DNA of 64,000 nt. Source: VXPQ01 sp965232485. GTDB lineage: Bacteria; Bacteroidota; Rhodothermia; Rhodothermales; VXPQ01. Under the pieces are notes generated by a model that was not told the origin of the DNA, searched no databases, and was given only the letters and a program-made list of their open reading frames with translations. Made by a program: the position numbers and the translations under genes. The first letter of the stretch is position 1; each line of letters starts with the position of its first letter. The stretch lies in NCBI GenBank assembly GCA_965232485.1, contig OZ246975.1, positions 2,852,001 through 2,916,000 of the forward strand, written 5' to 3'. This document shows positions 7,454-15,486 of this stretch, one piece after another.

Positions 7454-10400
7454 TTACTTGAGCAGGGACATGGTTTTGACGGCGACCTGGCTCTCCGCTC
7501 GCAGGACGTAGAGGTATGTGCCGCTGGCGAGGTCTGCGGCGTCGAACGCGACGTCGTAGCGCGCCGCCGGCCGTACGCCGTCGACGAGTACGCGCACCTC
7601 TTGTCCGAGCAGGTCGTAAACCGCAAGGCGTACGCGCTGCGCCTTGTCGAGCGCGAAGCGGATCGTGGTCGACGGATTGAACGGATTCGGATAGTTTTGC
7701 TCCAGCGCGAAGGCTTCGGGTATCTCCTCTTCGCCTTCGACGGAGGTGACGCTTTGCGCGTCCGCGATGGTCAGTTCGACGGAGGAGGGCGTGCCGGGCT
7801 GCACGCCGCCGGGCAGGTCGCCGAGGGCTACGGTGAATGTTTCGTCGTCCGCGTCGTCGTCTACGTTCGTGGCGATGGCGCCTGTTCCGCTTGTCTCGTT
7901 CGCCGCGATAGCGATGGAGGCGAGCGGTCCGTAGTCGCCTGCTTCGGCGGTGCCCGCCGTCAGCGCGAGGGGTATGGCCACGTCTGTCGCGAGCGCCTCC
8001 GAGAGCGTCGCGGCGACGGTGATCGTTTCGCCTTCGGTCACCGGGTTCGGCGAAGCCGAGAGCGTCACTTCGGGCGTCGAGGGCGGCTGGTCGTTGTCGT
8101 TGACCGTGACGGACAGCGCGTCCGCCGTGACGTTCTGGTATTCGCCCGTGCCCGTCACCGCATGGTTGATTACGGTCGCGTCGTTCGTCGCGTTGGCGTC
8201 CTCGAGCGGCGTCATGGTCACCGCCTGCGCCTGATTCCAGTCCGTCGGCGCGAAGGTCAGCGTGACGCTCGACCCCGGCGCGCCGGAATCCTTGTGGACG
8301 CCAAGGACCAACGGATCGCGCACGGTTCCCGTCACCGTCACGTTCGCCGCCGGCGCCTTGTTGAGCACGACCGTGTAGGTCTCGGCGGAGCCGCCCTCGG
8401 TCAGCACGATGGAGTCCGTAAGCCTCGAGACGGCCACGCCGGCCACGTCGTTGTCCTGAATCGTCAGCGTATGCACGTTCGTCGAGCCCACCGCGTAGCC
8501 CGATCCCTCCGCCAGCGTCAGCGTCACCGTCTCGGCGCCCTCCGCGGCCTCGTCGTCCGTGATCGACACAGGAATGTTCACGGTCGTCGCGTTCGCCGCT
8601 ACCGCGACCGTGCCCGTCAGCGCCGCGTAGTCCGTAGCCGACGTCGCCGTGCCGCCCACCGTATAGTTGAGCGTGACGTTCGCCGTCGGCGCCACGCTCA
8701 GCGTTACGCCCACATTATGCGTGCCTGCGTCCTCCGTCGCGCTCGACGAGGCCGCCGCGAAATTCGCCTCAGGAGGCGCCACGTCGTTGTCCTGGATCGT
8801 CAGCGTATGCACGTTCGTCGCGCCCACCGCGTAGCCCGAGCCCGTCGCCAGCGTCAGCGTCACCGTCTCGGCCTCCTCGACGGCCTCGTCGTCCGTGATC
8901 GACACAGGAATGTTCACGGTCGTCGCGCCCGACGCGATCGCGACCGTGCCCGTCAGCGCCGCGTAGTCAGAAGCCGACGTCGCCGTGCCGCCCACCGTAT
9001 AGTTGAGCGTGAGGTTCGCCGTCGGCGCGAAGCTCAGCGTTACGCCTACGTTGATCGCGCCCGCGTTCTCCGCCGCGCTCGACGAGGCCGCCGCGAAGTT
9101 CGCCTCAGGAGGCGCCGGGTCCGCGATGGTGAAGTCCGCGAGGTTGTCCACGCCCTTCGCGGCGCCGCCCAGGCCCGTCGACGTCAGCGCGCCGAGGCCG
9201 ATTTCAACCGTCTCCGCCGTCGCCTCCGCAGCGTTGTCCGCCGTCGCCGTCAGCTCGATGGTCACGGACGTCGCCGTCGTCCCCGTCGCCGGGCCAGTGA
9301 ACGCGACGGAGGCCGAGCCGCTGTTCAGGTTGCTGCACGTCACCCCCGCAGGCAAGGGCGACGGGCAGGCGAGCGCGTAGTCGCTGTTGCGCGTCGCCGC
9401 GCCGGCGAACGTCAGCGGCGCCGTCAGCGTCTCGCCCTGCCTGAGGCCGCGGCCCAGCGTCAGGAGGATGTTTTTCTCGTCCCCCTCGATGAGGTTACCG
9501 GCCGCGCCGGAGAGCGTCACCGTCGTCGTGTCGTTGTCGCTGACGGTCACCGACGCGGTGCCGGGGTTCCCCGCCACGTAGCCGGTCCCCGTCTCCACCG
9601 TGACCGTCACCGGGCCGTTCGGCTCGTCGGCGCTGTTGTTCGCGGTCGCCACGCTGTAGGTTACGGAGCCGGTGGTCGGGACCGTCACCGTCTTGCCGGT
9701 TCCCTCGTTCGCCGCGGCCACGAAGTCCGAGTGCGGGGCGTCCGCCACCGACAGGTTCACGGGCAGGTTCGCCGCAGGAGCAGGCGTCGCCGTCACCGTG
9801 AACGTCGCCGACGCACCCTCCGTCACAGGCGACGTACCCGCCGCGATCGTCACAGACGGATCGTCGTTGTCCCCGATCTCCACATCAAAGTGATGAATGA
9901 CCGTCCGTGAGGACCGCGCGGCGCCGCCCCGGACGTTGGTGTTGGTCTGAGCGGCCAGTTGCATGTCCGTGCCCAGCGTAATCGTTAGCGTTTCGGGCCC
10001 TTCGCTTACGGCGTCGTCCGTCGGCGTCAACTCAAGCGTGGCGCGGAGCGCCCCGGCGCCGCTGAACACGACGGTCGGGGTCAGGGCGTCGGCGTTCAGT
10101 ATCTGCACGCCCGTGTTGAGGCCCGTCCCGCTCTTGAGCCCCAGCGCGTAGTCAGAGGCGGTCACTCCCGTGCCGGTAATCGACAGCGGCACGTCGACCC
10201 GATCGCCCGCAATCAGCGGCCTATTCGCTCTATTGTCGAATAGAAGGACGAACTCCGCTTTGTCGGAACCGCCTTCGGCGAGCGCGCCCGAGCCCGTGCG
10301 CCTGATCCTGACCCGCGTGGGGTCATCGTCGAGGAGGAGGAGGTCGTAGCTGTTGTCGGTGCTCGAGATTGTGACGGATGCGGGCAGCGGGTTGTCGGCG

Positions 10401-10876
10401 TCTTCCTGGATGGAGACTGTAATGGTCTCGTCGGGATTGTCCTGATTAGTGAGCGGGCTTGTGCCATTGTCAGGGAAAGAATATTCGTTGCCAGCTGTCA
10501 CGAACGTTTCGCCGGCGGCGATTTCGCCCGTGGTGCAGCCGTTACTATCTAATGTTTCGTCAAGACCCCCGCCTGTGGTGAGCCCCACCAGTAGCTGGTC
10601 CACTATCACCCCGAGGCTACTGGTGAGGCATATTTCGTAGGGCACCGCGGTCGTTTGCGCCACCGATAAACGGACCTCAACGGTGCCGACGTTCCCGACA
10701 CCGAGCTCCGTGTAGGACGCAGGGATGTCGTGGCCTGTCAGACTCAACGTCGCTGTTTGCCCTGCAGCGGCGTTGGGGAATCCCGCCACGAACGCTGCGG
10801 CCAGAAAGATCCGGGCCATTTCCCGGAGCAGGCGACGGAAGTTGACCGTTGCATAGCTGAACCCGGAGAAGAGCAA
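7454..10876 (-). CDS. Calx-beta repeat surface protein with T9SS sorting domain (paralogue 2)
   Basis: 1140 residues counted from the TTG at 10876. The in-frame ATG at 10819 gives a cleaner signal peptide (MARIFLAAAFVAG, cleavage near AAAGQ) and may be the real start. The N-terminal module differs from paralogue 1. The rest shares long near-identical blocks with it: Calx-beta repeats (LTIQDNDVAPPEANF, SITDDEA), the block VTLSGAAGNLIEGDEKNILL, and a T9SS type A tail from ALEQNYPNPFNPST to KTMSLLK. An extra Calx-beta-like unit (VAVSRLTDSIVLTEGGS) is present here only. It is expected to be exported and surface-attached through the T9SS. A 23-C tract lies 74 bases upstream of the TTG. In the present length the ATG before that tract is out of frame with this gene. 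Confidence 0.87.
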   Translation of the reverse strand: MLFSGFSYATVNFRRLLREMARIFLAAAFVAGFPNAAAGQTATLSLTGHDIPASYTELGVGNVGTVEVRLSVAQTTAVPYEICLTSSLGVIVDQLLVGLTTGGGLDETLDSNGCTTGEIAAGETFVTAGNEYSFPDNGTSPLTNQDNPDETITVSIQEDADNPLPASVTISSTDNSYDLLLLDDDPTRVRIRRTGSGALAEGGSDKAEFVLLFDNRANRPLIAGDRVDVPLSITGTGVTASDYALGLKSGTGLNTGVQILNADALTPTVVFSGAGALRATLELTPTDDAVSEGPETLTITLGTDMQLAAQTNTNVRGGAARSSRTVIHHFDVEIGDNDDPSVTIAAGTSPVTEGASATFTVTATPAPAANLPVNLSVADAPHSDFVAAANEGTGKTVTVPTTGSVTYSVATANNSADEPNGPVTVTVETGTGYVAGNPGTASVTVSDNDTTTVTLSGAAGNLIEGDEKNILLTLGRGLRQGETLTAPLTFAGAATRNSDYALACPSPLPAGVTCSNLNSGSASVAFTGPATGTTATSVTIELTATADNAAEATAETVEIGLGALTSTGLGGAAKGVDNLADFTIADPAPPEANFAAASSSAAENAGAINVGVTLSFAPTANLTLNYTVGGTATSASDYAALTGTVAIASGATTVNIPVSITDDEAVEEAETVTLTLATGSGYAVGATNVHTLTIQDNDVAPPEANFAAASSSATEDAGTHNVGVTLSVAPTANVTLNYTVGGTATSATDYAALTGTVAVAANATTVNIPVSITDDEAAEGAETVTLTLAEGSGYAVGSTNVHTLTIQDNDVAGVAVSRLTDSIVLTEGGSAETYTVVLNKAPAANVTVTGTVRDPLVLGVHKDSGAPGSSVTLTFAPTDWNQAQAVTMTPLEDANATNDATVINHAVTGTGEYQNVTADALSVTVNDNDQPPSTPEVTLSASPNPVTEGETITVAATLSEALATDVAIPLALTAGTAEAGDYGPLASIAIAANETSGTGAIATNVDDDADDETFTVALGDLPGGVQPGTPSSVELTIADAQSVTSVEGEEEIPEAFALEQNYPNPFNPSTTIRFALDKAQRVRLAVYDLLGQEVRVLVDGVRPAARYDVAFDAADLASGTYLYVLRAESQVAVKTMSLLK

Positions 10877-10936
10877 GGTTCTGTATAAAGAACCAGCGCG
10901 TCGCTGGTCGAAGCTACGAAAGGGTATGTGTGCGCA

Positions 10937-10972
10937 TGTGTGTGTGTGTGGGGGGGGGGGGGGGGGGGGGGG
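10937..10972 (-). repeat. Homopolymeric C23 tract with CA repeats upstream of paralogue 2
   Basis: On the coding strand 23 consecutive C (10972-10950) are followed by CACACACACA. The nearest upstream ATG (about 10989) reads through the tract into a frame that misses the Calx-beta gene and ends at 10744. A change to 24 or 21 C would join it to the gene frame. This mirrors the C17 tract of paralogue 1. Confidence 0.85.
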
Positions 10973-11122
10973 TAGCGAACGTTGTCATGGCGCAAGGCAG
11001 GCTGGCGAAGGCCAGAAATGGTTCGGGGAATTCGGCCGGTTAGTCCGGGGCGTTTCAGGGAAGGTATGATCAATCCTGTTTCGCTTGGCGTGTCGCTTTT
11101 CTGCGCAAAGGACGTCATGATT

Positions 11123-11301
11123 GCATCGTTAAAATCAGGGGGAAGCGCTGCGGATTCCGAGTATGGCGGACGCGACGCGTCTTTCGCAGCCTCTGACCTT
11201 TGCGGGCGTAATCAGAGCGCCCTCAACGCGCCAGGCGTAATAATACGTACGTCGCGCGAGTTAGTCAAGCCCCTTTCGGAACATTATAGCGGACATTCGG
11301 G
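11123..11301. repeat. Dispersed repeat family A, copy 2
   Basis: This copy is homologous over about 179 bases to 7136-7312. Similarity continues leftwards (TTCGCTTGGCGTGTCGCTTT) into sequence resembling copy 51822-51960. It carries the hairpin GCCTCTGACC-TTTGCGGGCG-TAATCAGAG and ends 152 bases before the ribH start. Confidence 0.7.
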
Positions 11302-11452
11302 TAAAACAAAACGCGCCGCAGGGTCGTTTTTACGTCCACTCGTTGTATTTTTTACAGGCGTCGGTGCGAATGCGCGTACGCCATCATTTCTGCGCCTTCT
11401 GAACCGGGGCGGGGTTGAAACCGCGTCCGACGTTTTCTTTTTTGAAAAAATC

Positions 11453-11938
11453 GTGCTCGACATAGTCACAGGTTCGCAGGACGCCGGAGCCGCCCGTTTC
11501 GGCGTGGTGGTCAGCCGATTCAACGAGTCGGTTACGGAACGCTTGCTCGCGGGAGCGCTCGAGGCGCTGGCCTCCAGCGGCGCGGACATGGATCGGGTTA
11601 CGGTGGCGCGGTGCCCTGGCGCGGTGGAGATTCCTCTCGTTGCCCGGAGGTTGGCCGAAACCGGATCGTACGATGCGATCATTTGTCTTGGCGCCGTGAT
11701 TCGCGGCGAAACGCCCCATTTCGAGGCCGTATGCCATGCCGCCTCGTACGGCGCGGCGCGCACCTCGCTGGACCTTGGTTTGCCCATTGCGTTCGGCGTG
11801 CTTACGACGGATACGGGCGAGCAGGCGCTGGCGCGATCCGGCGGGGCGAAGGGCAACAAGGGCGCCGATGCGGCAGTAGCGGCCATCGAGATGGTCAATC
11901 TGTTGCGCGACATTGGCGGGCGGCCAGGGCGGTCATGA
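11453..11938 (+). CDS. ribH: 6,7-dimethyl-8-ribityllumazine synthase
   Basis: A 161-residue lumazine synthase from a GTG start at 11453. It condenses 5-amino-6-ribitylaminouracil with 3,4-dihydroxy-2-butanone 4-phosphate, the penultimate step of riboflavin synthesis, in the cytoplasm. The family signatures are FGVVVSRFNE near the N-terminus, CPGAVEIPLVA, and GAVIRGETPHFEAV with the catalytic His89. Length matches the usual 154-165. The open frame extends upstream to 10982, but those residues have no family resemblance and include repeat DNA. No other rib gene is nearby; the PorZ-like gene follows 101 bases later. Confidence 0.93.
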   Translation: MLDIVTGSQDAGAARFGVVVSRFNESVTERLLAGALEALASSGADMDRVTVARCPGAVEIPLVARRLAETGSYDAIICLGAVIRGETPHFEAVCHAASYGAARTSLDLGLPIAFGVLTTDTGEQALARSGGAKGNKGADAAVAAIEMVNLLRDIGGRPGRS

Positions 11939-12039
11939 CCTTGCGTCGCATTCGTATCGCGTCCCCTGTTTCGGCGGTCCGGCTTTTCGCGCGGCGGCGC
12001 GCTTTTTTTCGTTTTCAGCTTTCTGTTCGATTGCTTCCC

Positions 12040-14388
12040 ATGCGTTGTTTTTTGTCCTTTTGCCTGGGCGCCTTGCTGGTTGGCGCGGGTTTTCCGGGAG
12101 ATGCGGCGGCGCAGGATTCCCGCTGGCGGACGCACACCTCGTTTCGGGAGATTACGGACGTCGCCGCGCTGGGCGATGCGATCTGGGCGGCCACGACCGG
12201 AGGCGTATTCCGGTATGAAGTCGGGTCGGGCGCGTTTTCGACGTATGGTCCCGGGGAAGGGCTGCATGGCGTGGCGGTCCAGGCCATTGCGGCAGATACT
12301 CGAAACGGGATTGTATGGATCGGATACCCGGACGGGGCGCTGGAGCGCCTGAATCCGGCGACCGGCGTCGTAAGAACGTATTTCGACATTGCCCGCGCCG
12401 AACAATACCCGTCTCGCCAGATCAACGGGGTCGTGGCGCACGGGGATTCCGTATTCGTCGCCACGTCGTTCGGCGTGGTCGTGTTCGATCCAGTGCGCAA
12501 CGAGGTGCGCGATACGTTCAGCAAGCTGGGATCGCTCGAGGCGGGCACGGAGGTGTTCGACATTGCCTTTGCGCCGGGGCAGGATGGCGAACTCGCTATC
12601 TGGCTGGCTACGAACGCCGGTCTGGCGTATGCTTCCCTGCAATCGTTCAACCTGAGCGATCCCGCCGAATGGACGGTGGAGGCGGCGGCGCTTCCGGTCC
12701 GGGAGTTGCGCGCGATCGCCTGGTTTGAGGATGAACTCTACGCAGGGACTACCCGGGACCTCGTGCGGCGAACGGCGAACGGCGAATATGTCCCGGTTGG
12801 GGTGAGTCTCCAGGGCATTCGGGATATGGAGGTCCTTGGAGATCGCCTGGTGGGGGTCGGGCGGTTTGGTCCGTTCGTCGTATCCGGGACGCAGGGCCGC
12901 AAACTCTCCATGGAAACCTACGAGGATCCGGTGGCCCTCGCGGCCGGGCCGGACGGCAACATATGGATCGGCGATGCGCAGGGCGGCTTGATCGCCATGG
13001 CGCTTCCGGATGTTTCCGACCAGAGCGCCGAGGTGCTCGCCGCCGAAATCTTCCCGGACGGTCCTCGGGACAACCTGTTTGCGGATGTGCGGACGGACGG
13101 CGACGGGAATCTCTGGACGGTCGGTTTCCGGGGCGGCGAAAGCGGTTTTTATCGTTTCGACGCCGAGGGAAACTGGACGAATTACGTTCGGCGGGTATTT
13201 CCCGAAGTGTTCGCCACGTACAATCGCCTGCATGTGGACGCGCGCGGGCATGCCTGGATAGGTTCTGCCGGCAACGGGTTGACGGAGGCGGCGGACGGGA
13301 CGGTGCGCCACTGGAACGCGGACAATTCGACGTTGCTTCCGGCGACCGGTACGAACAATTATGTTATCGTGGGGGGCGTCGCCGACGACAAGGACGGCAG
13401 AATATGGGTCACGAATCCGCTGTCTTCTACGCCCATGCATGTCTACGAACCGGACGAAAACGCCTGGACGGCCATTCCCCGGATACGATGCGGAACCTTC
13501 TCTATGGTTGGCCTGACGTTCGACCGCATCTATATAGATACGTTCGATCAGCAATGGATCATTGTGAACGATCAGGCGAATTTGCGGCGCGTGGCCGGGC
13601 TGCTCGTGCTGGACATGAATGGAACGCCTGCTTCGATAGAGGACGACGCTTGCCGGTTTTTCGACAGAGAGGGGGAGCTCAGAGAGGGGCAGCACTTGCC
13701 CGGCGCGACGGTCACGTCGGTTGCGGAGGATCGGGACGGCATGGTGTGGATAGGCACGGACAAGGGAGTCGCCTTTGTGATCAACAATGGTGCGGTGGCG
13801 GAAGACCCGAACGCCGTGCCGGTATGGCCGCGTCTGCAGGGGGCGGGGAGTTATCTTCTTCGCGGCGTTTTCGTGAACGATCTGGCGGTAGATCCTGCGG
13901 GACGCATCTGGGTGGCGACGAACGAAGGAGTTGCCGTCGTACAGCAGGCCGAAGGCGGCTACGATATCGTGGAGCGGTTCACCACGGACAACTCGCCGCT
14001 TTTCTCGGACACGGTGGTCGCCCTGGCCATCGACCCGATATCGGGCCGGGCGTACCTGGCGACGGATCAAGGTTTGATGAGTTATGCGGGGGACGCCATC
14101 GCTCCCGTGGAACAGGTTGGCGAGATCAAAGTTTATCCGAACCCCGTTTTCATGGAGTCGGACGCCGCCGTATCGATTTTCATGGAGGGGCTTGTGGAGG
14201 CTACGACATTGCGGGTCGTTACGCTTGACGGCAACGTGGTGGCGCGTTTGGAAACGCGCGGGGGCCGGGCCAGATGGGATGGCCGGGATGTGGAAGGGCG
14301 CATGGTTCCGTCGGGCATGTACCTCGTCATTGCCGTAGGGGAGGGGGGCGAAGGGACGGCCTATGGAAAATTGGCTGTGATTCGCTGA
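12040..14388 (+). CDS. PorZ-like two-beta-propeller protein with T9SS C-terminal domain
   Basis: A 782-residue exported protein. The signal peptide is MRCFLSFCLGALLVGAG with cleavage near GDAAAQ. Repeated propeller blades carry motifs such as IWAATTGGVFRY, IVWIGYPDG, VWIGTDKGVAFV and IWVATNEGVAVV. This two-component regulator propeller arrangement is typical of PorZ, the T9SS protein that supplies anionic LPS for cargo attachment. The C-terminus begins IKVYPNPVFMESDAAVSIF and ends in GKLAVIR, a T9SS type A-like domain. It may help anchor T9SS cargo, which fits the three T9SS-tailed proteins in this window. The call rests on overall layout; a generic propeller surface protein is the alternative. 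Confidence 0.72.
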   Translation: MRCFLSFCLGALLVGAGFPGDAAAQDSRWRTHTSFREITDVAALGDAIWAATTGGVFRYEVGSGAFSTYGPGEGLHGVAVQAIAADTRNGIVWIGYPDGALERLNPATGVVRTYFDIARAEQYPSRQINGVVAHGDSVFVATSFGVVVFDPVRNEVRDTFSKLGSLEAGTEVFDIAFAPGQDGELAIWLATNAGLAYASLQSFNLSDPAEWTVEAAALPVRELRAIAWFEDELYAGTTRDLVRRTANGEYVPVGVSLQGIRDMEVLGDRLVGVGRFGPFVVSGTQGRKLSMETYEDPVALAAGPDGNIWIGDAQGGLIAMALPDVSDQSAEVLAAEIFPDGPRDNLFADVRTDGDGNLWTVGFRGGESGFYRFDAEGNWTNYVRRVFPEVFATYNRLHVDARGHAWIGSAGNGLTEAADGTVRHWNADNSTLLPATGTNNYVIVGGVADDKDGRIWVTNPLSSTPMHVYEPDENAWTAIPRIRCGTFSMVGLTFDRIYIDTFDQQWIIVNDQANLRRVAGLLVLDMNGTPASIEDDACRFFDREGELREGQHLPGATVTSVAEDRDGMVWIGTDKGVAFVINNGAVAEDPNAVPVWPRLQGAGSYLLRGVFVNDLAVDPAGRIWVATNEGVAVVQQAEGGYDIVERFTTDNSPLFSDTVVALAIDPISGRAYLATDQGLMSYAGDAIAPVEQVGEIKVYPNPVFMESDAAVSIFMEGLVEATTLRVVTLDGNVVARLETRGGRARWDGRDVEGRMVPSGMYLVIAVGEGGEGTAYGKLAVIR

Positions 14389-14393
14389 GACAT

Positions 14394-14468
14394 GGTGACC
14401 GTAGCTCAGTCGGTTAGAGCGCCAGGTTGTGGCCCTGGAGGTCGTGGGTTCAATTCCCATCGGTCACC
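14394..14468 (+). tRNA. tRNA-His (GTG anticodon)
   Basis: The cloverleaf starts with acceptor strand GTGACCG pairing with CGGTCAC. The D arm is GCTCAGTCGGTTAGAGC and the anticodon loop is GGTTGTGGCC with anticodon GTG. The T loop is GGTTCAATTCC. A G precedes the acceptor stem (position 14394) opposite a C, as expected for the extra G-1 of tRNA-His. CCA is not encoded. It lies 6 bases after the PorZ-like gene. Confidence 0.95.
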
Positions 14469-14521
14469 CGCACGGCGTCCTTAATTTTTAAGGAATGCAA
14501 AATGTGCGCCTGAAAATATTA

Positions 14522-14597
14522 GCCGCGTTCGTCTAGGGGTCCAGGACGCCGGCCTTTCACGCCGGTAACACGGGTTCAAATCCCGTACGCGGTACCA
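14522..14597 (+). tRNA. tRNA-Glu (TTC anticodon)
   Basis: The acceptor strand GCCGCGT pairs with ACGCGGT (first pair G-T). The D region reads TCGTCTAGGGGTCCAGGA, typical of tRNA-Glu. The anticodon stem GCCGG/CCGGC encloses CTTTCAC with anticodon TTC, and the T loop is GGTTCAAATCC. An encoded ACCA follows. It sits 54 bases after tRNA-His with a small CCTTAA/TTAAGG hairpin between them. Confidence 0.95.
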
Positions 14598-14616
14598 GAA
14601 GATATCTATCGTCGTC

Positions 14617-15486
14617 ATGTCATTGAACGATCTGTCCCGCCTGCATGAGGCTGTAAGCGACCTGTTTTCCGGCGTGGATCCGGAAGCGCATCGCCTGACA
14701 GGCGACCAGGTCGCCTTTTTCCGGGAGCAGGGCTATGTGTCCGGGATGCGGCTTCTGAACGACGAACAGGTCGAGGCGTTGCAGACGGAATTGCAGGAAT
14801 TTTTCGACCCGGCTCACGAAGGGCGTGCACTGTGGCACGAATACCATACGAACGAATCCGGCGACCCGGACAACGTATTGTTTCACGCCCTCGGCGCCTG
14901 GCGGATTCGTCCGGGGTTTCACGACGCGCTCTGGAATCCGGCATTCGCAATTCCGGCGGCCCAGCTTCTTGCAGGCCCGGTTCGGTTCTGGCACGATCAG
15001 CTTTTCTGCAAACCGGCGCGGCACGGCGGGGTGGTGGCGTGGCATCAGGATTATTCGTACTGGACCCGCACGCATCCTTTGTCGCATCTCACATGCTGGA
15101 TCGGGCTGGACGACGCTACGGTCGATAACGGATGCATCCGGTACATTCCAGGGAGCCACGAATGGGAGCTGCTTCCGATCACGGGGCTGGCGAACGACAT
15201 GGACGCCATTTTTCAGGTCCTGACCGACGAGCAAAAGGAAGCGTTCCGGCCCGTTTCCGTTGAACTCAAGGCGGGCGAAGCCACGTTTCATCATCCGCTC
15301 ATGGTGCATGGTTCCTATGCGAACCGGACGGATCGTCCCCGGCGCGCCATGGTCATCAATGTAGTGCGGGACGGGGTGCGCTCCGCCACCGACGAGCCGC
15401 TTCTCGATGGGGTTCCGGCCATTGGCAAGGGCAAAGCGCTGGACGGCCAATTCTTTCCGCTCCTGTACGACCCGTCCAACCCATGA
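14617..15486 (+). CDS. Phytanoyl-CoA dioxygenase (PhyH) family protein
   Basis: A 289-residue Fe(II)/2-oxoglutarate-dependent oxygenase. The iron facial triad is visible as His143-x-Asp145 in AWHQDYSYW and a distal His231 in MVHGSYANR. The segment DNGCIRYIPGSHEW between them is a PhyH hallmark. The family hydroxylates many small molecules and the substrate cannot be read. The start ATG at 14617 is 20 bases after tRNA-Glu. It overlaps the next gene by four bases (ATGA), so it is probably co-transcribed with the exported Gfo/Idh protein. No signal peptide, probably cytoplasmic. Confidence 0.9.
   Translation: MSLNDLSRLHEAVSDLFSGVDPEAHRLTGDQVAFFREQGYVSGMRLLNDEQVEALQTELQEFFDPAHEGRALWHEYHTNESGDPDNVLFHALGAWRIRPGFHDALWNPAFAIPAAQLLAGPVRFWHDQLFCKPARHGGVVAWHQDYSYWTRTHPLSHLTCWIGLDDATVDNGCIRYIPGSHEWELLPITGLANDMDAIFQVLTDEQKEAFRPVSVELKAGEATFHHPLMVHGSYANRTDRPRRAMVINVVRDGVRSATDEPLLDGVPAIGKGKALDGQFFPLLYDPSNP

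Larger units (their letters stand above)
10877..11452. other. Leader of paralogue 2, G23 tract, family A repeat and ribH upstream region
   Basis: This stretch holds a G23 run with TG repeats (about 10937-10972), a sequence resembling the upstream region of paralogue 1, and family A copy 2 (11123-11301). The last 150 bases lead into ribH. The long open frame running through here from about 10982 is an extension of ribH without family support. It should hold the divergent promoters of paralogue 2 (minus) and ribH (plus). Confidence 0.55.

Noticed and set aside
10982..11452. N-terminal extension of ribH
   Set aside because: It runs through a family A repeat. Lumazine synthase homology begins only after the GTG at 11453.
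11284..14460. 1058-codon minus-strand frame opposite the PorZ-like gene
   Set aside because: It crosses the tRNA-His gene, the PorZ-like gene and ribH, and has no family features.
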